64,000 nucleotides of DNA from Kribbella amoyensis. GTDB taxonomy: Bacteria > Actinomycetota > Actinomycetes > Propionibacteriales > Kribbellaceae. The stretch is taken from NCBI RefSeq assembly GCF_007828865.1, contig NZ_VIVK01000001.1, positions 620,001 to 684,000 of the forward strand. Direction: 5' to 3'. Positions within the stretch are counted from its first letter, which is position 1. Each line of letters starts with the position of its first letter. The notes under the pieces are model-generated. The model made no database searches and had not been told where the DNA came from. It saw nothing but the letters and a program-made list of their open reading frames with translations. Positions 25,609 through 35,492 of the stretch are shown piece by piece. Made by a program: the position numbers and the translations under genes.

Positions 25609-26548
25609 GCTTGCGCGGGAGGTCGTACTCCGCGCCGCCCTCGTGCCCGTTGTACGGGAAGATCTCCAGCTGCGCGGGCCCGGCGTACTGGTGGTACGCG
25701 GCGAACACGGTCGACGGTGGGCAGACGTTGTCCATCAGTGCGACCGAGAACCAGGCCGGGCAGTCGGCGCGGGCGGCGAAGTTCACCGCGTCGAAGTAGG
25801 ACAGCGTCGAGATGGCCGTCTCCACCTCGAACCGGTGCCCCTTCAACCAGCGCCCGATCTCCGCGTACGGCCCGTTGTCGGTGATCTGCGACGCGCGTCG
25901 GTAATGGCACAGGAACGGTACGTCCGCGATCGCCGCGGCCAGGTCGTCCCGCAACCCGGCCACCGCCAACGCGAGACCGCCGCCCTGACTCCCGCCAACG
26001 ACGGCGACCCGCGACGGATCCACGTCAGGGCTGGCCTTCACCGCGTCGACGGCGCGGACCGCGTCCGTGATCAGCCGCCGGTAGTAGTGCCGGTACGGGT
26101 CCTCGATCCCGCGGGTCAGGAAGCCCGGCGAGGACGACCCGTGTCCGTCGGGCGCGACGTCCACGGTGTCCGCGACCGTCTTGCCGCCGCCACCCTGACC
26201 ACGGTTGTCCATCACCAGGTGCGCGTACCCCGCGGCGCTCCAGGTCAGCCACTCGTACGGGATCCCCCGGCCGCCGTTGTAGCCGATGTACTGCACGACC
26301 GCGGGCAACGGGCCACGGCGATGACGCGGCAGCAGCAGCCAGGCCTTCACTGGTTGACCACCCCAGCCGGCGAACGTCACGTCCTGCACGTCCACCGTCG
26401 CCAGCCGCGCGGCGTACGGCTCGAACCGGGCGTCGATCGGACTGGCCGCGTCGTCGAGCGTCTGCTTCCAGAACGCGTCGAAGTCCGCGGGCTCCTCCGG
26501 GTCCGGCCGGTAGTCCCGCAACCGGTCCAGGGGCATGTCGACGAGCAT
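25562..26548 (-). CDS. CE7-type acetylesterase (acetylxylan esterase/cephalosporin deacetylase family)
   Basis: 328 aa from ATG 26548, with GAGGAG 7 bp upstream. Alpha/beta fold with nucleophile Ser in VVGGSQGGG, catalytic Asp near LMDNVCPPST and His in NGHEGG; the early RGQGGG segment is also typical of CE7. No signal peptide, so it deacetylates oligosaccharides after uptake. Last gene of the large operon starting at 39395, 11 bp after the PL8 gene. Confidence 0.9.
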   Translation of the reverse strand: MLVDMPLDRLRDYRPDPEEPADFDAFWKQTLDDAASPIDARFEPYAARLATVDVQDVTFAGWGGQPVKAWLLLPRHRRGPLPAVVQYIGYNGGRGIPYEWLTWSAAGYAHLVMDNRGQGGGGKTVADTVDVAPDGHGSSSPGFLTRGIEDPYRHYYRRLITDAVRAVDAVKASPDVDPSRVAVVGGSQGGGLALAVAGLRDDLAAAIADVPFLCHYRRASQITDNGPYAEIGRWLKGHRFEVETAISTLSYFDAVNFAARADCPAWFSVALMDNVCPPSTVFAAYHQYAGPAQLEIFPYNGHEGGAEYDLPRKLSALESVFGSSEAAG

Positions 26549-26559
26549 CAGGTTTCTCC

Positions 26560-28875
26560 TCAGTGGAAGGTGACAGCGGCCGTACCGCCGTGCCGGTTCG
26601 TGACATCGACGACCAGGCGCCAGCCGGACCCGCGGCGAGTGACCTGTACGCCCTCGTCGGCGGACACCAGCCGGCGGCCGGGCCCGGTCAGGTCGACGGT
26701 CACCGACGTCCGGGCCTGCGTCGGGTCGGACACGGCGACCGATCCGCCCGCGACGACCACCGACGCGGGGCCGTCGACGGTGATCTCGTCGACCGACCCG
26801 GCCGTCCAGAAGTTCGCGGCCAGGACGTTGCGGAGCCGGACGGCGTGTACGGTCGCGTCGGCGCGCAACCGCCGGACCGGGCGGGTCCGGGCGAACGCCT
26901 CGGTCGCGGCCAGGCTCGCCGTCGGCAGCTGGACGTAGTAGTAGCCCTGGGCAACGGGCGCGGCGCCGTGGTCGATCCAGACCGTCTGGTACGGCCGGGT
27001 CACCGGAACGTCGGTGCCGTACTTGAGGTTGATCTCCCGCCAGGTCGCGGTCCGGTTCTCCCGCAGCACGCGGACCGAGGTCTGGTCGGGGAACACGTAC
27101 CCGCCGGTCCCGGCCAGGTGGCAGTACCCGGGTGCCTCGGTGAAGGTCTCCTGGCCGGTCCGGAGCTTCCGGTTCTCCACGATCGTCTCGACCGCTCCGG
27201 GGCCGCTGATGTCCGAGCCGAGGCAGACCATCACGTCGTCGATCAGGAACCAGCTCTTCAACGCCCGCAGCTCGGTCCCGTGCCCGCGCAGATCCATGCC
27301 GTAGGCACCGATCGTTGTCCCGGGCACCGCCGCACCACCGACCCAGTCGGCCGCACTCGTACTGCGGAACCCGTACGAGTCCGCCAGCCGCCGGGTGTCG
27401 ACCGTGGTCCCGGGCAACCGGTACGGGTCGACGGTCGGCCAGTAGTCGCCGGAGTAGTGGCCGAGGTCGTCGTCGTAGACCAGCACCATGCCGTCGGACA
27501 GGTGCCAGCCGTGCAGGTGCTCGGTCTGGATCGACTCGTAGTTGTAGATCCGGGACGAGTACGCGCTGAGCCCGATCGTGAACCCGGGCCGGTGGTGCGC
27601 CGCCTTGTCCATCCGCGGGTACTGCTTGTGCAGCACGAGCGGACCGCGGGCCGGCGTCCCGGACGCGAGCACGGCCCGGGCCGCCACCAGCGAGGCCGGG
27701 TCGGTGACGGTCAGGAAGTCGCGGAACGTGTCCTCGGTGATCCACTGCTTGACCAGCGCGGTGAGCTGCTCGGCCCGGTCCGCCGGTGCTGCCGGGATCA
27801 GCCGGAGCGCGCCCTCGATCACCGTCTGGGTCGGGGCGTGGTTCTGCTTGCTCGGCCGGGCGATCTCGCGGCCGCAGACCGAGCCCATCAGGTCACCGCG
27901 GGCGATCAGCGGATCGAACGCGTCGTCGATCCAGTGGTAGATGTTGTCCAGGTCCGGATCGGTGACGGTCCACGGGGTCCCGCCGAGGAGGTACAGCAGC
28001 GACGACAGCGTGCCGAGCAACTCCTTGCCGTAGCCACCGTTGTACGGGTGCTTCCAGTGCTGGAGGAACGCGCCGTCGCTGTAGAAGCCCTCGCCCGTCC
28101 CGTCGGTACGCCCCGGTGCGTCGTTGAAGGCGAGCACGCTGTTCGCACCGTTGCCCTCGACATCGCTGATCGCGTCGCGGACCCGGACGAGCGCCGCGGT
28201 GTCCCCGTCCAGGACCGCGCGGACGGCGACGACGGTCGCGATCCAGACCCGGTTCGCGCCGGTCGCGATCTGCCGGTCCGCCCGCCACAGGTTCGGGTCG
28301 TTCGTGTAGTGGTTGATGGCGGCCGTGTACTTGGCCCGCAACGCCGGGTCGATCACGTCGTACAGCAGCACGAGCGTGTCCGCGAACGCGCCCGCGCCGC
28401 CGATCTCCCAGTCGTAGTCGTTGTCGTACCGCGGCAACGTCGGGCTGTACCGGTTCGCGTACATCCAGTCGAGCGCGCCGAGCACGTCCTCGGCGACCTG
28501 GGCGTTCCCCGCGTACGCCGAACCGGTGGTCCCCCAGGCGACCGCGAGCTGCTTGATCCGGCGCAGGTTCGAGGCGACGTGGTTCGACAAGGTGGTGCTG
28601 GCGAGGTCGGGCCACAACGTCGTCCGGTTCGCGGAGCGGTCGAGCGTGGTGAGGGCGGACTTCGCGAGCTTGTCGATCCGCGCGATCGCCACCGCGAGGT
28701 CGGGGTCGGACGGGTCCACGGTGGGCCCGCCGGTGAGCAGGGTGTGCCAGCGCTGCCGGAGTTCGTCGGTGGACGCGTCGGCCCACGCCGGCAGGGTGAG
28801 CGGGCCGGCCGTCAACGCGGCCGCGCCGAGCATGCCGCCGAGGACGGTCCGGCGGCGGAGGATGAGGTCAGACAT
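26560..28875 (-). CDS. Secreted polysaccharide lyase family 8 (hyaluronan/chondroitin/xanthan lyase-like)
   Basis: 771 aa, ATG with GAGAGGAA upstream. Tat-type signal (LRRRTVLGG) and cleavable signal peptide ending near 32. (alpha/alpha) toroid then beta-sandwich domains. PL8 catalytic residues are recognisable: N208 (GANRVW), H273 and Y282 (DGAFLQHWKHPYNGGYG, same nine-residue spacing as in pneumococcal hyaluronate lyase), and the Arg of CGREIARPS. Later conserved stretch YWPTVDPYRLPGTTVD is also present. It should depolymerise a uronate-containing polysaccharide outside the cell by beta-elimination. The exact substrate (glycosaminoglycan, xanthan or other) cannot be told. Confidence 0.93.
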   Translation of the reverse strand: MSDLILRRRTVLGGMLGAAALTAGPLTLPAWADASTDELRQRWHTLLTGGPTVDPSDPDLAVAIARIDKLAKSALTTLDRSANRTTLWPDLASTTLSNHVASNLRRIKQLAVAWGTTGSAYAGNAQVAEDVLGALDWMYANRYSPTLPRYDNDYDWEIGGAGAFADTLVLLYDVIDPALRAKYTAAINHYTNDPNLWRADRQIATGANRVWIATVVAVRAVLDGDTAALVRVRDAISDVEGNGANSVLAFNDAPGRTDGTGEGFYSDGAFLQHWKHPYNGGYGKELLGTLSSLLYLLGGTPWTVTDPDLDNIYHWIDDAFDPLIARGDLMGSVCGREIARPSKQNHAPTQTVIEGALRLIPAAPADRAEQLTALVKQWITEDTFRDFLTVTDPASLVAARAVLASGTPARGPLVLHKQYPRMDKAAHHRPGFTIGLSAYSSRIYNYESIQTEHLHGWHLSDGMVLVYDDDLGHYSGDYWPTVDPYRLPGTTVDTRRLADSYGFRSTSAADWVGGAAVPGTTIGAYGMDLRGHGTELRALKSWFLIDDVMVCLGSDISGPGAVETIVENRKLRTGQETFTEAPGYCHLAGTGGYVFPDQTSVRVLRENRTATWREINLKYGTDVPVTRPYQTVWIDHGAAPVAQGYYYVQLPTASLAATEAFARTRPVRRLRADATVHAVRLRNVLAANFWTAGSVDEITVDGPASVVVAGGSVAVSDPTQARTSVTVDLTGPGRRLVSADEGVQVTRRGSGWRLVVDVTNRHGGTAAVTFH

Positions 28876-28885
28876 GGGGTTCCTC

Positions 28886-30052
28886 TCAGGACAGGAGGTC
28901 GGGGTCGACGGCGGTCGCGATCGCGCGAGCCCCGGCGGCATTCGGGTGCAGTCCGTCGCCGCTGCTGAAGTCGGGGCGCAGGCGGGCCGGGTCGGCCGGG
29001 TCACGCAGGGCCGCGTCGACGTCCACGAGCGCGTCGAAGATCGGGCCGGTCCGGAGTCCGGCGTTCACCTGCTGCCGGATCCCCTCCAGTTGGTCGGTGT
29101 AGCGGATCCAGCCCTTGAACGGGCCGATAGTGGCTCCGAGCACCTTCAGCCCGTGGTCCCGGCCCCGGCGCGCGAGCTGGTCGTACGCCGTGAGCAGGGC
29201 GGCGGGGTCGAGCTGGCTCGGGGGTTGCTGGAGATCGTTGATCCCGAGGAAGACCAGGACGGCGTCGAGCCCCGGCAGCGCGAGCACGTCCCGGTCGAAG
29301 CGCGCCTGCCCACCCGGACCGAACCGGCCGTCGTCGAGCAGCAGCCGGTTCCCGCTGATCCCGAGATTCGCGACCGCGGGACGCCGCCGGAACCGTGCCG
29401 CGAACTGGTCGGGCCAGCGCAGGTTCACGTCGTCCGGCGTCCCGACGCCTTCCGTGATCGAGTCACCCAGTACCGCGAGCGCCCGTTGCCCGCGCCGGTT
29501 CACGTCGACCCCGGCCAGCAGGAACACGGACTTGGTCTGCCGCCCGTACGCCGAGTCGGCGGCGCCGGTCAGCTCACCGGATCCGATCAGCCCGTTCGCG
29601 TGGACATTGCGGTGGAAACTGATCGGTCCGGTCGGCCCAGGCAGGTACAGGCTGACGACGAGGTCGCCGCCGTCCGGCACAGCCACCGGGACCGGATCGC
29701 TGATCACGGTCGCCCCGGCAGCGAGTACGACCGTCTTCTCCCCACCGAAGCCGACCGCCTGACCACCAGCCACGACGGGCCCAAGGACCAGCGGACTCGT
29801 ACCGAACGGATTCGCGAAGCGCAGGCGGATCGAGCTCGCGCATGCCGACAACCGGAGTACGTGCCGGAGGGTCGTGTCGGTGAAGCCGCCGGTCGCGTCC
29901 GCATCGGTGGCCGTCGGCGCCGTCTGCGCGGTCGCCCAGCTGGTGACCCACTGAGTACGGGAGCTGCTCGCCTCGGCCATGGTCGAGGTGGCGAAGACGG
30001 CAGCACTACCCGCCGCCGCACCCAGCAGGGTGCGGCGGGACATCGGGGGCAT
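28886..30052 (-). CDS. Secreted SGNH/GDSL-family hydrolase
   Basis: 388 aa; ATG overlaps the beta-helix gene stop (ATGA). Twin-arginine signal (SRRTLLGAAAG) with cleavage near 30. After an N-terminal beta-sandwich (about 40-190) comes the SGNH domain: block I LAVLGDSITEG, block II SGNRL, block III GINDL, block V DGLHPN with Asp-His. Probably an extracellular carbohydrate acetylesterase removing acetyl groups from the polysaccharide before or during lyase attack. Confidence 0.92.
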   Translation of the reverse strand: MPPMSRRTLLGAAAGSAAVFATSTMAEASSSRTQWVTSWATAQTAPTATDADATGGFTDTTLRHVLRLSACASSIRLRFANPFGTSPLVLGPVVAGGQAVGFGGEKTVVLAAGATVISDPVPVAVPDGGDLVVSLYLPGPTGPISFHRNVHANGLIGSGELTGAADSAYGRQTKSVFLLAGVDVNRRGQRALAVLGDSITEGVGTPDDVNLRWPDQFAARFRRRPAVANLGISGNRLLLDDGRFGPGGQARFDRDVLALPGLDAVLVFLGINDLQQPPSQLDPAALLTAYDQLARRGRDHGLKVLGATIGPFKGWIRYTDQLEGIRQQVNAGLRTGPIFDALVDVDAALRDPADPARLRPDFSSGDGLHPNAAGARAIATAVDPDLLS

Positions 30053-31116
30053 CAGCAGGTACCGGTCGGGTTGAAGTCGGCGCCGTAGGTACCGACCGAG
30101 TTGCCGCCGGTGTTGCCCGACATGGTGTTGCCGCAGACCTGGCCCTGCGGCGTGCGCATGAACTTGATGCCGCCCGCGGCGTTGTTCTTGATGGTGTTGC
30201 CGTAGACGTTCGTGTTCGTGCCGTCGGTCGCGGTGTCACCGCCGAGCCGTACGCCGGCGCCGGTGTTGTCGTGGATCGTGTTGTAGCGGAAGGTGTTGCC
30301 GCTGCCGCGCGCGTCCAGGCCGCCGGAGCTGGCGTCCTTCTGCTGGCTGCAGTCGTTGTACTCGATCACGTTCGCGGTCGAGTTCTCCTTCACGTCCACG
30401 CACTCGTTGCCCGCGGTCGCGATCGTGTTGTGGTGGATCCGGTTGTTCCGGCTGCGGTCCGGCTGGTCGTCGGGCGCGCCGTTCTGGCCCTGCTGCTCCG
30501 GCGCGGTGCCGAGGTAGATGCCCTCGCCGTTCTTGCCGCCGCCGGCGAACTTGAAGTCGTACACCCCGCACGGGCCGATGGTGTTGTCGTGCACGTCGGC
30601 GTTGGTCACCAGGTACCGGAGCCGCACGCACTCACCGCCGGCGTTCTTCAGCGTCATGTCGCTGATCGTCAGGGTCCCGACCCCGTCGCCGGGGCTGGTG
30701 CTCATCACGTAGATCAGCTTGTCGCGATAGCCGGACGCGCTCGTCGACGAACCGTGCAGCCCGTCGACGGTGAAGCCGTCCAGCGTGACGCCGTCGTGCA
30801 GCACCTGGAAGATCCGCGAGTTGCCGGCACCCTTCACCACGGCGGTCGACGGACCCGTGACGGTGACACCGGAGCGCACTGTCACCGCGTCCTGGCGATA
30901 GGTGCCCGGGGCAAGGTGAACAGTGGCGTCCCGCGGCGCGGTGTCGAGGGCTTTCTGGATGGTCGCGAACGGGGTCCCGGACGAGGTGCCGGAGTTCGCG
31001 TCGCTCCCGGACGTGGAGACGTAGTAGTCGGTCGCGGCGTAGGCCGGGACGGCGGGCAGGACGAGGCCGGTACCGATGATCAGGACGGGAAGAGCTCGGA
31101 ACAGTCTTCTGGACAT
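30052..31116 (-). CDS. Secreted right-handed beta-helix protein (pectate lyase-like)
   Basis: 354 aa. Signal peptide ending AYAA near 27; CCAGGAGGACC gives a strong ribosome-binding site. A DUF1565-like N-terminal piece (YYVSTSGSDANSGTSSGTPF) is followed by parallel beta-helix coils rich in N and G (ENSTANVIEYNDC, GNTFRYNTIHDNTGAGV). Could be a polysaccharide lyase (PL1/PL9-like) or a C5-epimerase-type beta-helix enzyme; catalytic residues cannot be identified with confidence. Eighth gene of the operon. Confidence 0.85.
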   Translation of the reverse strand: MSRRLFRALPVLIIGTGLVLPAVPAYAATDYYVSTSGSDANSGTSSGTPFATIQKALDTAPRDATVHLAPGTYRQDAVTVRSGVTVTGPSTAVVKGAGNSRIFQVLHDGVTLDGFTVDGLHGSSTSASGYRDKLIYVMSTSPGDGVGTLTISDMTLKNAGGECVRLRYLVTNADVHDNTIGPCGVYDFKFAGGGKNGEGIYLGTAPEQQGQNGAPDDQPDRSRNNRIHHNTIATAGNECVDVKENSTANVIEYNDCSQQKDASSGGLDARGSGNTFRYNTIHDNTGAGVRLGGDTATDGTNTNVYGNTIKNNAAGGIKFMRTPQGQVCGNTMSGNTGGNSVGTYGADFNPTGTC

Positions 31117-31141
31117 GACGGTCCTCCTGGGGGCGGTCGGA

Positions 31142-31714
31142 CTATGACGTTGCTTGGTCGGCCACCAGCAGGCCGACCAGAACCGGGACGGTGCTGCCGA
31201 GCAGCAGCGGGCCCGCCGGAACTACGAGCGAGAAGATGGGCGCCGCGATCGCGGCGCCGAGCAGCGCCGTCCCGCGGGGTACCGAGGTGAAGGCGAGCCC
31301 GAAGGCCGCCCGGCGCCAGGCCGTCGCGGTCCCGGACGGATCGCGTCCGGCGACGACGGCGAGCGCCAGATGGTAGGTGATCCCGGCGGCGATCAGGCCG
31401 ACGTGGATCATGAACAGGACCAGCGGAGCCGGTCCGGAGCGACCGGCCAGGAACACAAAGTTGCTAGCAGCAACAACCGCTGCGAAGGTCGCGAGGATCG
31501 AGTGCGGCAGCAGCGGGCGCCAGTACCTTCGCCAGCCGGCCAACACCCCGGTGAACACGCGCGTGTCCCCGTCGGTCCGCCAGCGATGCAGGGCGTACCC
31601 GACCGCGGCCAGCGCCGGCAACCAGGTCACCACCCCGACACACAACAGGGTGAACGCGGCCCCGGCCATCACCGGGCTCGCCAGCCACCCGAGCCAGTCC
31701 AGCGCCCGACGCAT
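31142..31714 (-). CDS. DUF624 (YesL-type) membrane protein
   Basis: 190 aa with five to six hydrophobic segments. The size, the WLPALAAVGYALHRW segment and context match the YesL/DUF624 family, which is repeatedly found in operons for uptake of rhamnogalacturonan and other plant or uronate polysaccharides; its biochemical role is not established. Its ATG overlaps the upstream heparinase-like gene (ATGA). Confidence 0.8.
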   Translation of the reverse strand: MRRALDWLGWLASPVMAGAAFTLLCVGVVTWLPALAAVGYALHRWRTDGDTRVFTGVLAGWRRYWRPLLPHSILATFAAVVAASNFVFLAGRSGPAPLVLFMIHVGLIAAGITYHLALAVVAGRDPSGTATAWRRAAFGLAFTSVPRGTALLGAAIAAPIFSLVVPAGPLLLGSTVPVLVGLLVADQATS

Positions 31715-33744
31715 CAGGAACCCACCACCACGGGGAGCTCCATGTTCGCCAGGGTCTCGGCCTGCTCGCTCGTGAACACGACCCGCCCGTCCACCTCGAC
31801 GTGCGTCGCGTCCACCAGTGACAACCCGGCTCGCTCGGACAGGATCACCGCGGTCGCCCGGGCGCTGAAGCCGTCGCCCTCGACCAGACCGTCGTCGTCA
31901 CCGAGCAGGACGGTCTCACCCTCGAAGGCGATCCCGAACCCACGATCCAGCGCGATCCGGCGACCGGTCGCCGGCTCGGGACGCAGCGACGAGGCCGGCT
32001 CGATCGTGGTCAGGAAGGTCGCGGCCGCGGTACGTTCCGAGGTCGCTCGCAGCGTGTGCATCGTCCGGGTGAGCCGCAGACTCGGCGTACTCGAGGTCGG
32101 GTTCGCCTCCACTTCGGTGACAGCGGCCGAGATCCCGACTGGCGTGTGCGTCCGGACAAACGCCTGAGCCGAGCCCGACCGCAGCACGATCTCCTCGCCG
32201 TCGAACTCCAGCGGCCAGTCCGCGTGCAGCAACATCGTCCACTCCCGAGGCGAGCGCGCCGCACACCGGTCGAGCAGCACCAACCGGCCGGACGGGGTGA
32301 ACACCAGAGTGCGATCCAGCCGATCGATCTCCAGGTCGGCCGGGTACATCGCCGCGATCCGGGCAGTCGCATGCGCCACCCCGTCGGCGGCCAGCACGTC
32401 CACCATCTCGGCCCGCCGCTCGACCGGCGCGCCCTTGTAGACGTGGTACCGGTCCTCGTCGGCGAAACCCTGCCCGTCGACCAGGATCAGGTTGTGGTCA
32501 CCGGCTCGTTTGCGGTTGCTGTACCCCTCGTCCACGGCCAGGAACGCACCGCGGGACGTGAGCACGAACGACCCCGCGTCAGGGTGGTGGTGCCCGGCGC
32601 TCAGCGTGTCCCAACCCCGCTCGGCATCCAGCCGGTGCGAGGTTTCCCAGGCCTGGTGCCCACCACCGGGAGCGGCCTTGAACGACACCAGGGTCGCCTG
32701 GTCGTCCCATCCGGTCCGCGCGGTCACCAGGCCGAGGTCCGGGAAGTACGCCGACAACGGCGCCGCGTCGGCCGGCGCGACCGGGACCACCGACTCGTCG
32801 TACCAGAGCAGCTCGAGGTACGCCTCCGGCATCACGCCCGGCTTCACGCCACTCGCGTACGCCTCTCGCCAGAAGAACCGCTCGGCCACCTGGTCCGCGA
32901 GCCACTGCGCCTCGCCGATCCGGTACGCGGAGGCGAGCTTGTAATACAGGGAGACGCTGTGCCCGCTCCGCCGATCGTGGCAGTCACCGTGGTCGATGTT
33001 CTCCTCGAAACCGGGTGCGCACTGCTGCAATCGGTACGAGAACGTGTTCGCGAGGAAGCGGCACCGGTCCCACCAGTCCAGCCCTTCCCGGTCCTGCAGA
33101 AGGTCCAGGTACGTCGCGAGCCACGGCACGCCGTACCGCCAGTAGACGACACCCTCCATGTCAGAGCCGTCGGCCGGGAGCAGGTCGATCACGGTCGCGA
33201 AGTTGGTCTTCGCCCGCTCGGTCCACTCCGACTTGCCGAGTGCGTACCCGGCGGCGGCGAGGCCGGTGTAGCAGATCCAGTTGTGGTTCTGCCAGTACGA
33301 CGAACTCCACCAGGAGCCCTCGGACTCGACGGCGAACTCGTACAAGCGGGTGCCCTGCAACTCCAGCTTCGCGCGCAGCTCGTCGGCCAGGACGAAGTCG
33401 TCCCCGAGCCACGAGTACGCGAGCGACAACCCGTGCAGCAGCCAGCCCGCGTCCAGGTCGTGGTCGGGCAGGTGCGCCTTACCCCAGTGCGGGAACCCGA
33501 TCGCCGCCGAGATCCAGCGCACGGCCTCGGTCCGGTAGTGCTCGTGCCCGGTCAGCCGGTACGCGAGCGCGAGGTTGGCGGCGGCCGGGCCGAAGTACGT
33601 GATGCTGGCCGACGGGTGCTCGGTCGGCGGGGTCTGGCCGCGGTACCAGTCGCACTGCTCCACCAGCCGGCGCCAGCGAGCCGCATACCTGCCGTCCAGG
33701 CCGGACCGCAGTTCGTCGAGTCGGGAGTCGATCAGCATCGTCAT
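31714..33744 (-). CDS. Heparinase II/III-like protein (intracellular oligosaccharide lyase), copy 2
   Basis: 676 aa, no signal peptide. N-terminal (alpha/alpha) toroid (about 1-330, with SYWQNHNWICYTG and GHSVSLYYKLAS) and C-terminal beta-sandwich with the conserved HHHPDAGSFVLTSRGAFLAVDEG segment of heparinase II/III-like lyases. Probably breaks unsaturated oligosaccharides to monomers in the cytoplasm. Overlaps the preceding paralogue by 4 bp. The two copies are clearly divergent in sequence and length and may cut different linkages. Confidence 0.9.
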   Translation of the reverse strand: MTMLIDSRLDELRSGLDGRYAARWRRLVEQCDWYRGQTPPTEHPSASITYFGPAAANLALAYRLTGHEHYRTEAVRWISAAIGFPHWGKAHLPDHDLDAGWLLHGLSLAYSWLGDDFVLADELRAKLELQGTRLYEFAVESEGSWWSSSYWQNHNWICYTGLAAAGYALGKSEWTERAKTNFATVIDLLPADGSDMEGVVYWRYGVPWLATYLDLLQDREGLDWWDRCRFLANTFSYRLQQCAPGFEENIDHGDCHDRRSGHSVSLYYKLASAYRIGEAQWLADQVAERFFWREAYASGVKPGVMPEAYLELLWYDESVVPVAPADAAPLSAYFPDLGLVTARTGWDDQATLVSFKAAPGGGHQAWETSHRLDAERGWDTLSAGHHHPDAGSFVLTSRGAFLAVDEGYSNRKRAGDHNLILVDGQGFADEDRYHVYKGAPVERRAEMVDVLAADGVAHATARIAAMYPADLEIDRLDRTLVFTPSGRLVLLDRCAARSPREWTMLLHADWPLEFDGEEIVLRSGSAQAFVRTHTPVGISAAVTEVEANPTSSTPSLRLTRTMHTLRATSERTAAATFLTTIEPASSLRPEPATGRRIALDRGFGIAFEGETVLLGDDDGLVEGDGFSARATAVILSERAGLSLVDATHVEVDGRVVFTSEQAETLANMELPVVVGS

Positions 33745-35492
33745 CCTCCGATCCGGTGAACGGTGTCGCTGACCCGCACGCCACCGTCGACGAGTCGCAC
33801 CGACGTGAGCGCGTCCGCGTCGCGGTGGTACACGGAGCAGTAGAAGGCGGAGGCGCCGACGACCGTCCAGTCCAGCGCTGTCCTGGTCCGTTGCGGGTCG
33901 TCCGCCGGACCGGGGGCAGGGCGGGTCACCGGTACGGCGTTGTCCGCGGCCAGGTGGAGACCGTGAAGCACCTCGACGCCCGACCAGGTCGTCCGGACGA
34001 ACTCAGGCGCGACCTGGACCGCCAACTCGACGTCGGGGCGGAACTGCAGCACGATCTCGCGGTCCCGGTCGGCCTCGACGCTCACCAGGTCGACGAGATA
34101 CCCGTCACCGGCCGCGACGTGCCGGACCGCGCGCACCCCCTCGTACCAGCCACTCACCTCGGCAGTCACCGAAGTGGGGCCGTGGTGAAGGAGAACCCCG
34201 GTGGCCTCTTCGGGCTCGGCGTTGTCGATGCGGATCGTCGGATGCGCGGCGGCGGACTGGTAGTACCGGCGCCACTCGGCATGCCCGTACGGGACCTGGC
34301 CCGCATCGGGCTGCCACGGGGTGTCCGCGCCGTACAGGTAGAGCGCGAGCTTGTCGTGGTGGCCGTGGCTTCCACCGTGCGCACCGTGGTCCAGCAGCGC
34401 GTGGATCCCGTCGACCCGGAGCACGGCGTACGAGTTCGTCACCTCGACCGTGGGGCGGTCGACCGGTTCGGTCTGCCGAGGCGGTCCGGCGAACCAGCCA
34501 TCGAGCTGGTCCTCCAGCCCGTCGTACCCCGGTCCAACTTCCGCGCGAGCCCGGTTGCCGACGGCATCGAGTCCGTGGTGCTCGGTGAACTGACGCGCCA
34601 GGACCACGATCTCCAGCCACTCGATCGCCAGCGGCACCCGGCGGTACGGGCCGTCGTGCAGCGCGGGCAGGATCCCGCCGTCGGTCGCGATCCCGGCCAG
34701 CGCGGAGATCATCGCCTCGAGCCGATCCGGTACGGACGTGGGGTCCTGGCCGCGGAGGCTCAGCAGGTACGCCCGCAGCACGAAGCCGTGGTAGTACGTG
34801 CTGTTCTCCCACTCCCAGCCGTCCTCGGCCGTCGAGACCGCGAGGTGCGCGTACTGCCCGTGCTCGCCGGTCAGCCACTCCGTCGCGCCGTCCCAGGCTT
34901 CACCGCGAATCGCGGCCGCGGCCTGCCCGGCGACGGTACCGAGCGCGTTGAACCAAGCCGTGTAGTTGGAGGAGAACTTGTCCTGGGCCACCATCGCGTC
35001 ACGGGCCAGCCGAGCCCCGGCGACCATGTCGTCCAGCATCGGCAGGCATTCGGCCAGCTCGACCCCGCGGTCGGCCAGGTTCTTCGCCGAGTGCGCGATC
35101 GGTACGCCCCAGACCGCGTCGGTCAGCGCCTGGTGGAACAACCGGCCGCGCTGCATCCAGCCCTGCGCCTCCTCATGCTCCCCCTCCTTGGTCAGCTCCA
35201 GGTACAGCCGCGCGTACCGGATGAGCAACTCGCCGCCCTCGCCGGTGTGGGACAGCAGACGGATCCGGCGTCCCCACCAGTGGTGCGCGAGGACCCGCCA
35301 GGCCCCGCGCACCGCCTCGGTGTCCACCCGGCATCCGTACGAGCAGGGCACGCCGCCGGCCGGAAACTCACCGGTTTCGTAGCCGGCGGGTTCCAGCTCG
35401 ACCCCGTGCGCCGGGCACACGTACTGATGCCACCAGCCACCGCGCTCGGTCGGCGGGTTGCCGCTGGGCTGATCCGGGGTCAGCGAGGCCAC
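33741..35492 (-). CDS. Heparinase II/III-like protein, copy 1
   Basis: 583 aa, GTG start, cytoplasmic. Helical domain with an N-terminal WWHQYVCPAHG stretch and paired Cys residues (C26, C50, C54) that may bind metal; beta-sandwich from about 340 with HGAHGGSHGHHDKLALYL, a strongly conserved active-site region in this superfamily including alginate and glycosaminoglycan oligo-lyases. Start overlaps the SDR gene end by 13 bp. Together with copy 2 suggests stepwise intracellular degradation. Confidence 0.9.
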   Translation of the reverse strand: MASLTPDQPSGNPPTERGGWWHQYVCPAHGVELEPAGYETGEFPAGGVPCSYGCRVDTEAVRGAWRVLAHHWWGRRIRLLSHTGEGGELLIRYARLYLELTKEGEHEEAQGWMQRGRLFHQALTDAVWGVPIAHSAKNLADRGVELAECLPMLDDMVAGARLARDAMVAQDKFSSNYTAWFNALGTVAGQAAAAIRGEAWDGATEWLTGEHGQYAHLAVSTAEDGWEWENSTYYHGFVLRAYLLSLRGQDPTSVPDRLEAMISALAGIATDGGILPALHDGPYRRVPLAIEWLEIVVLARQFTEHHGLDAVGNRARAEVGPGYDGLEDQLDGWFAGPPRQTEPVDRPTVEVTNSYAVLRVDGIHALLDHGAHGGSHGHHDKLALYLYGADTPWQPDAGQVPYGHAEWRRYYQSAAAHPTIRIDNAEPEEATGVLLHHGPTSVTAEVSGWYEGVRAVRHVAAGDGYLVDLVSVEADRDREIVLQFRPDVELAVQVAPEFVRTTWSGVEVLHGLHLAADNAVPVTRPAPGPADDPQRTRTALDWTVVGASAFYCSVYHRDADALTSVRLVDGGVRVSDTVHRIGG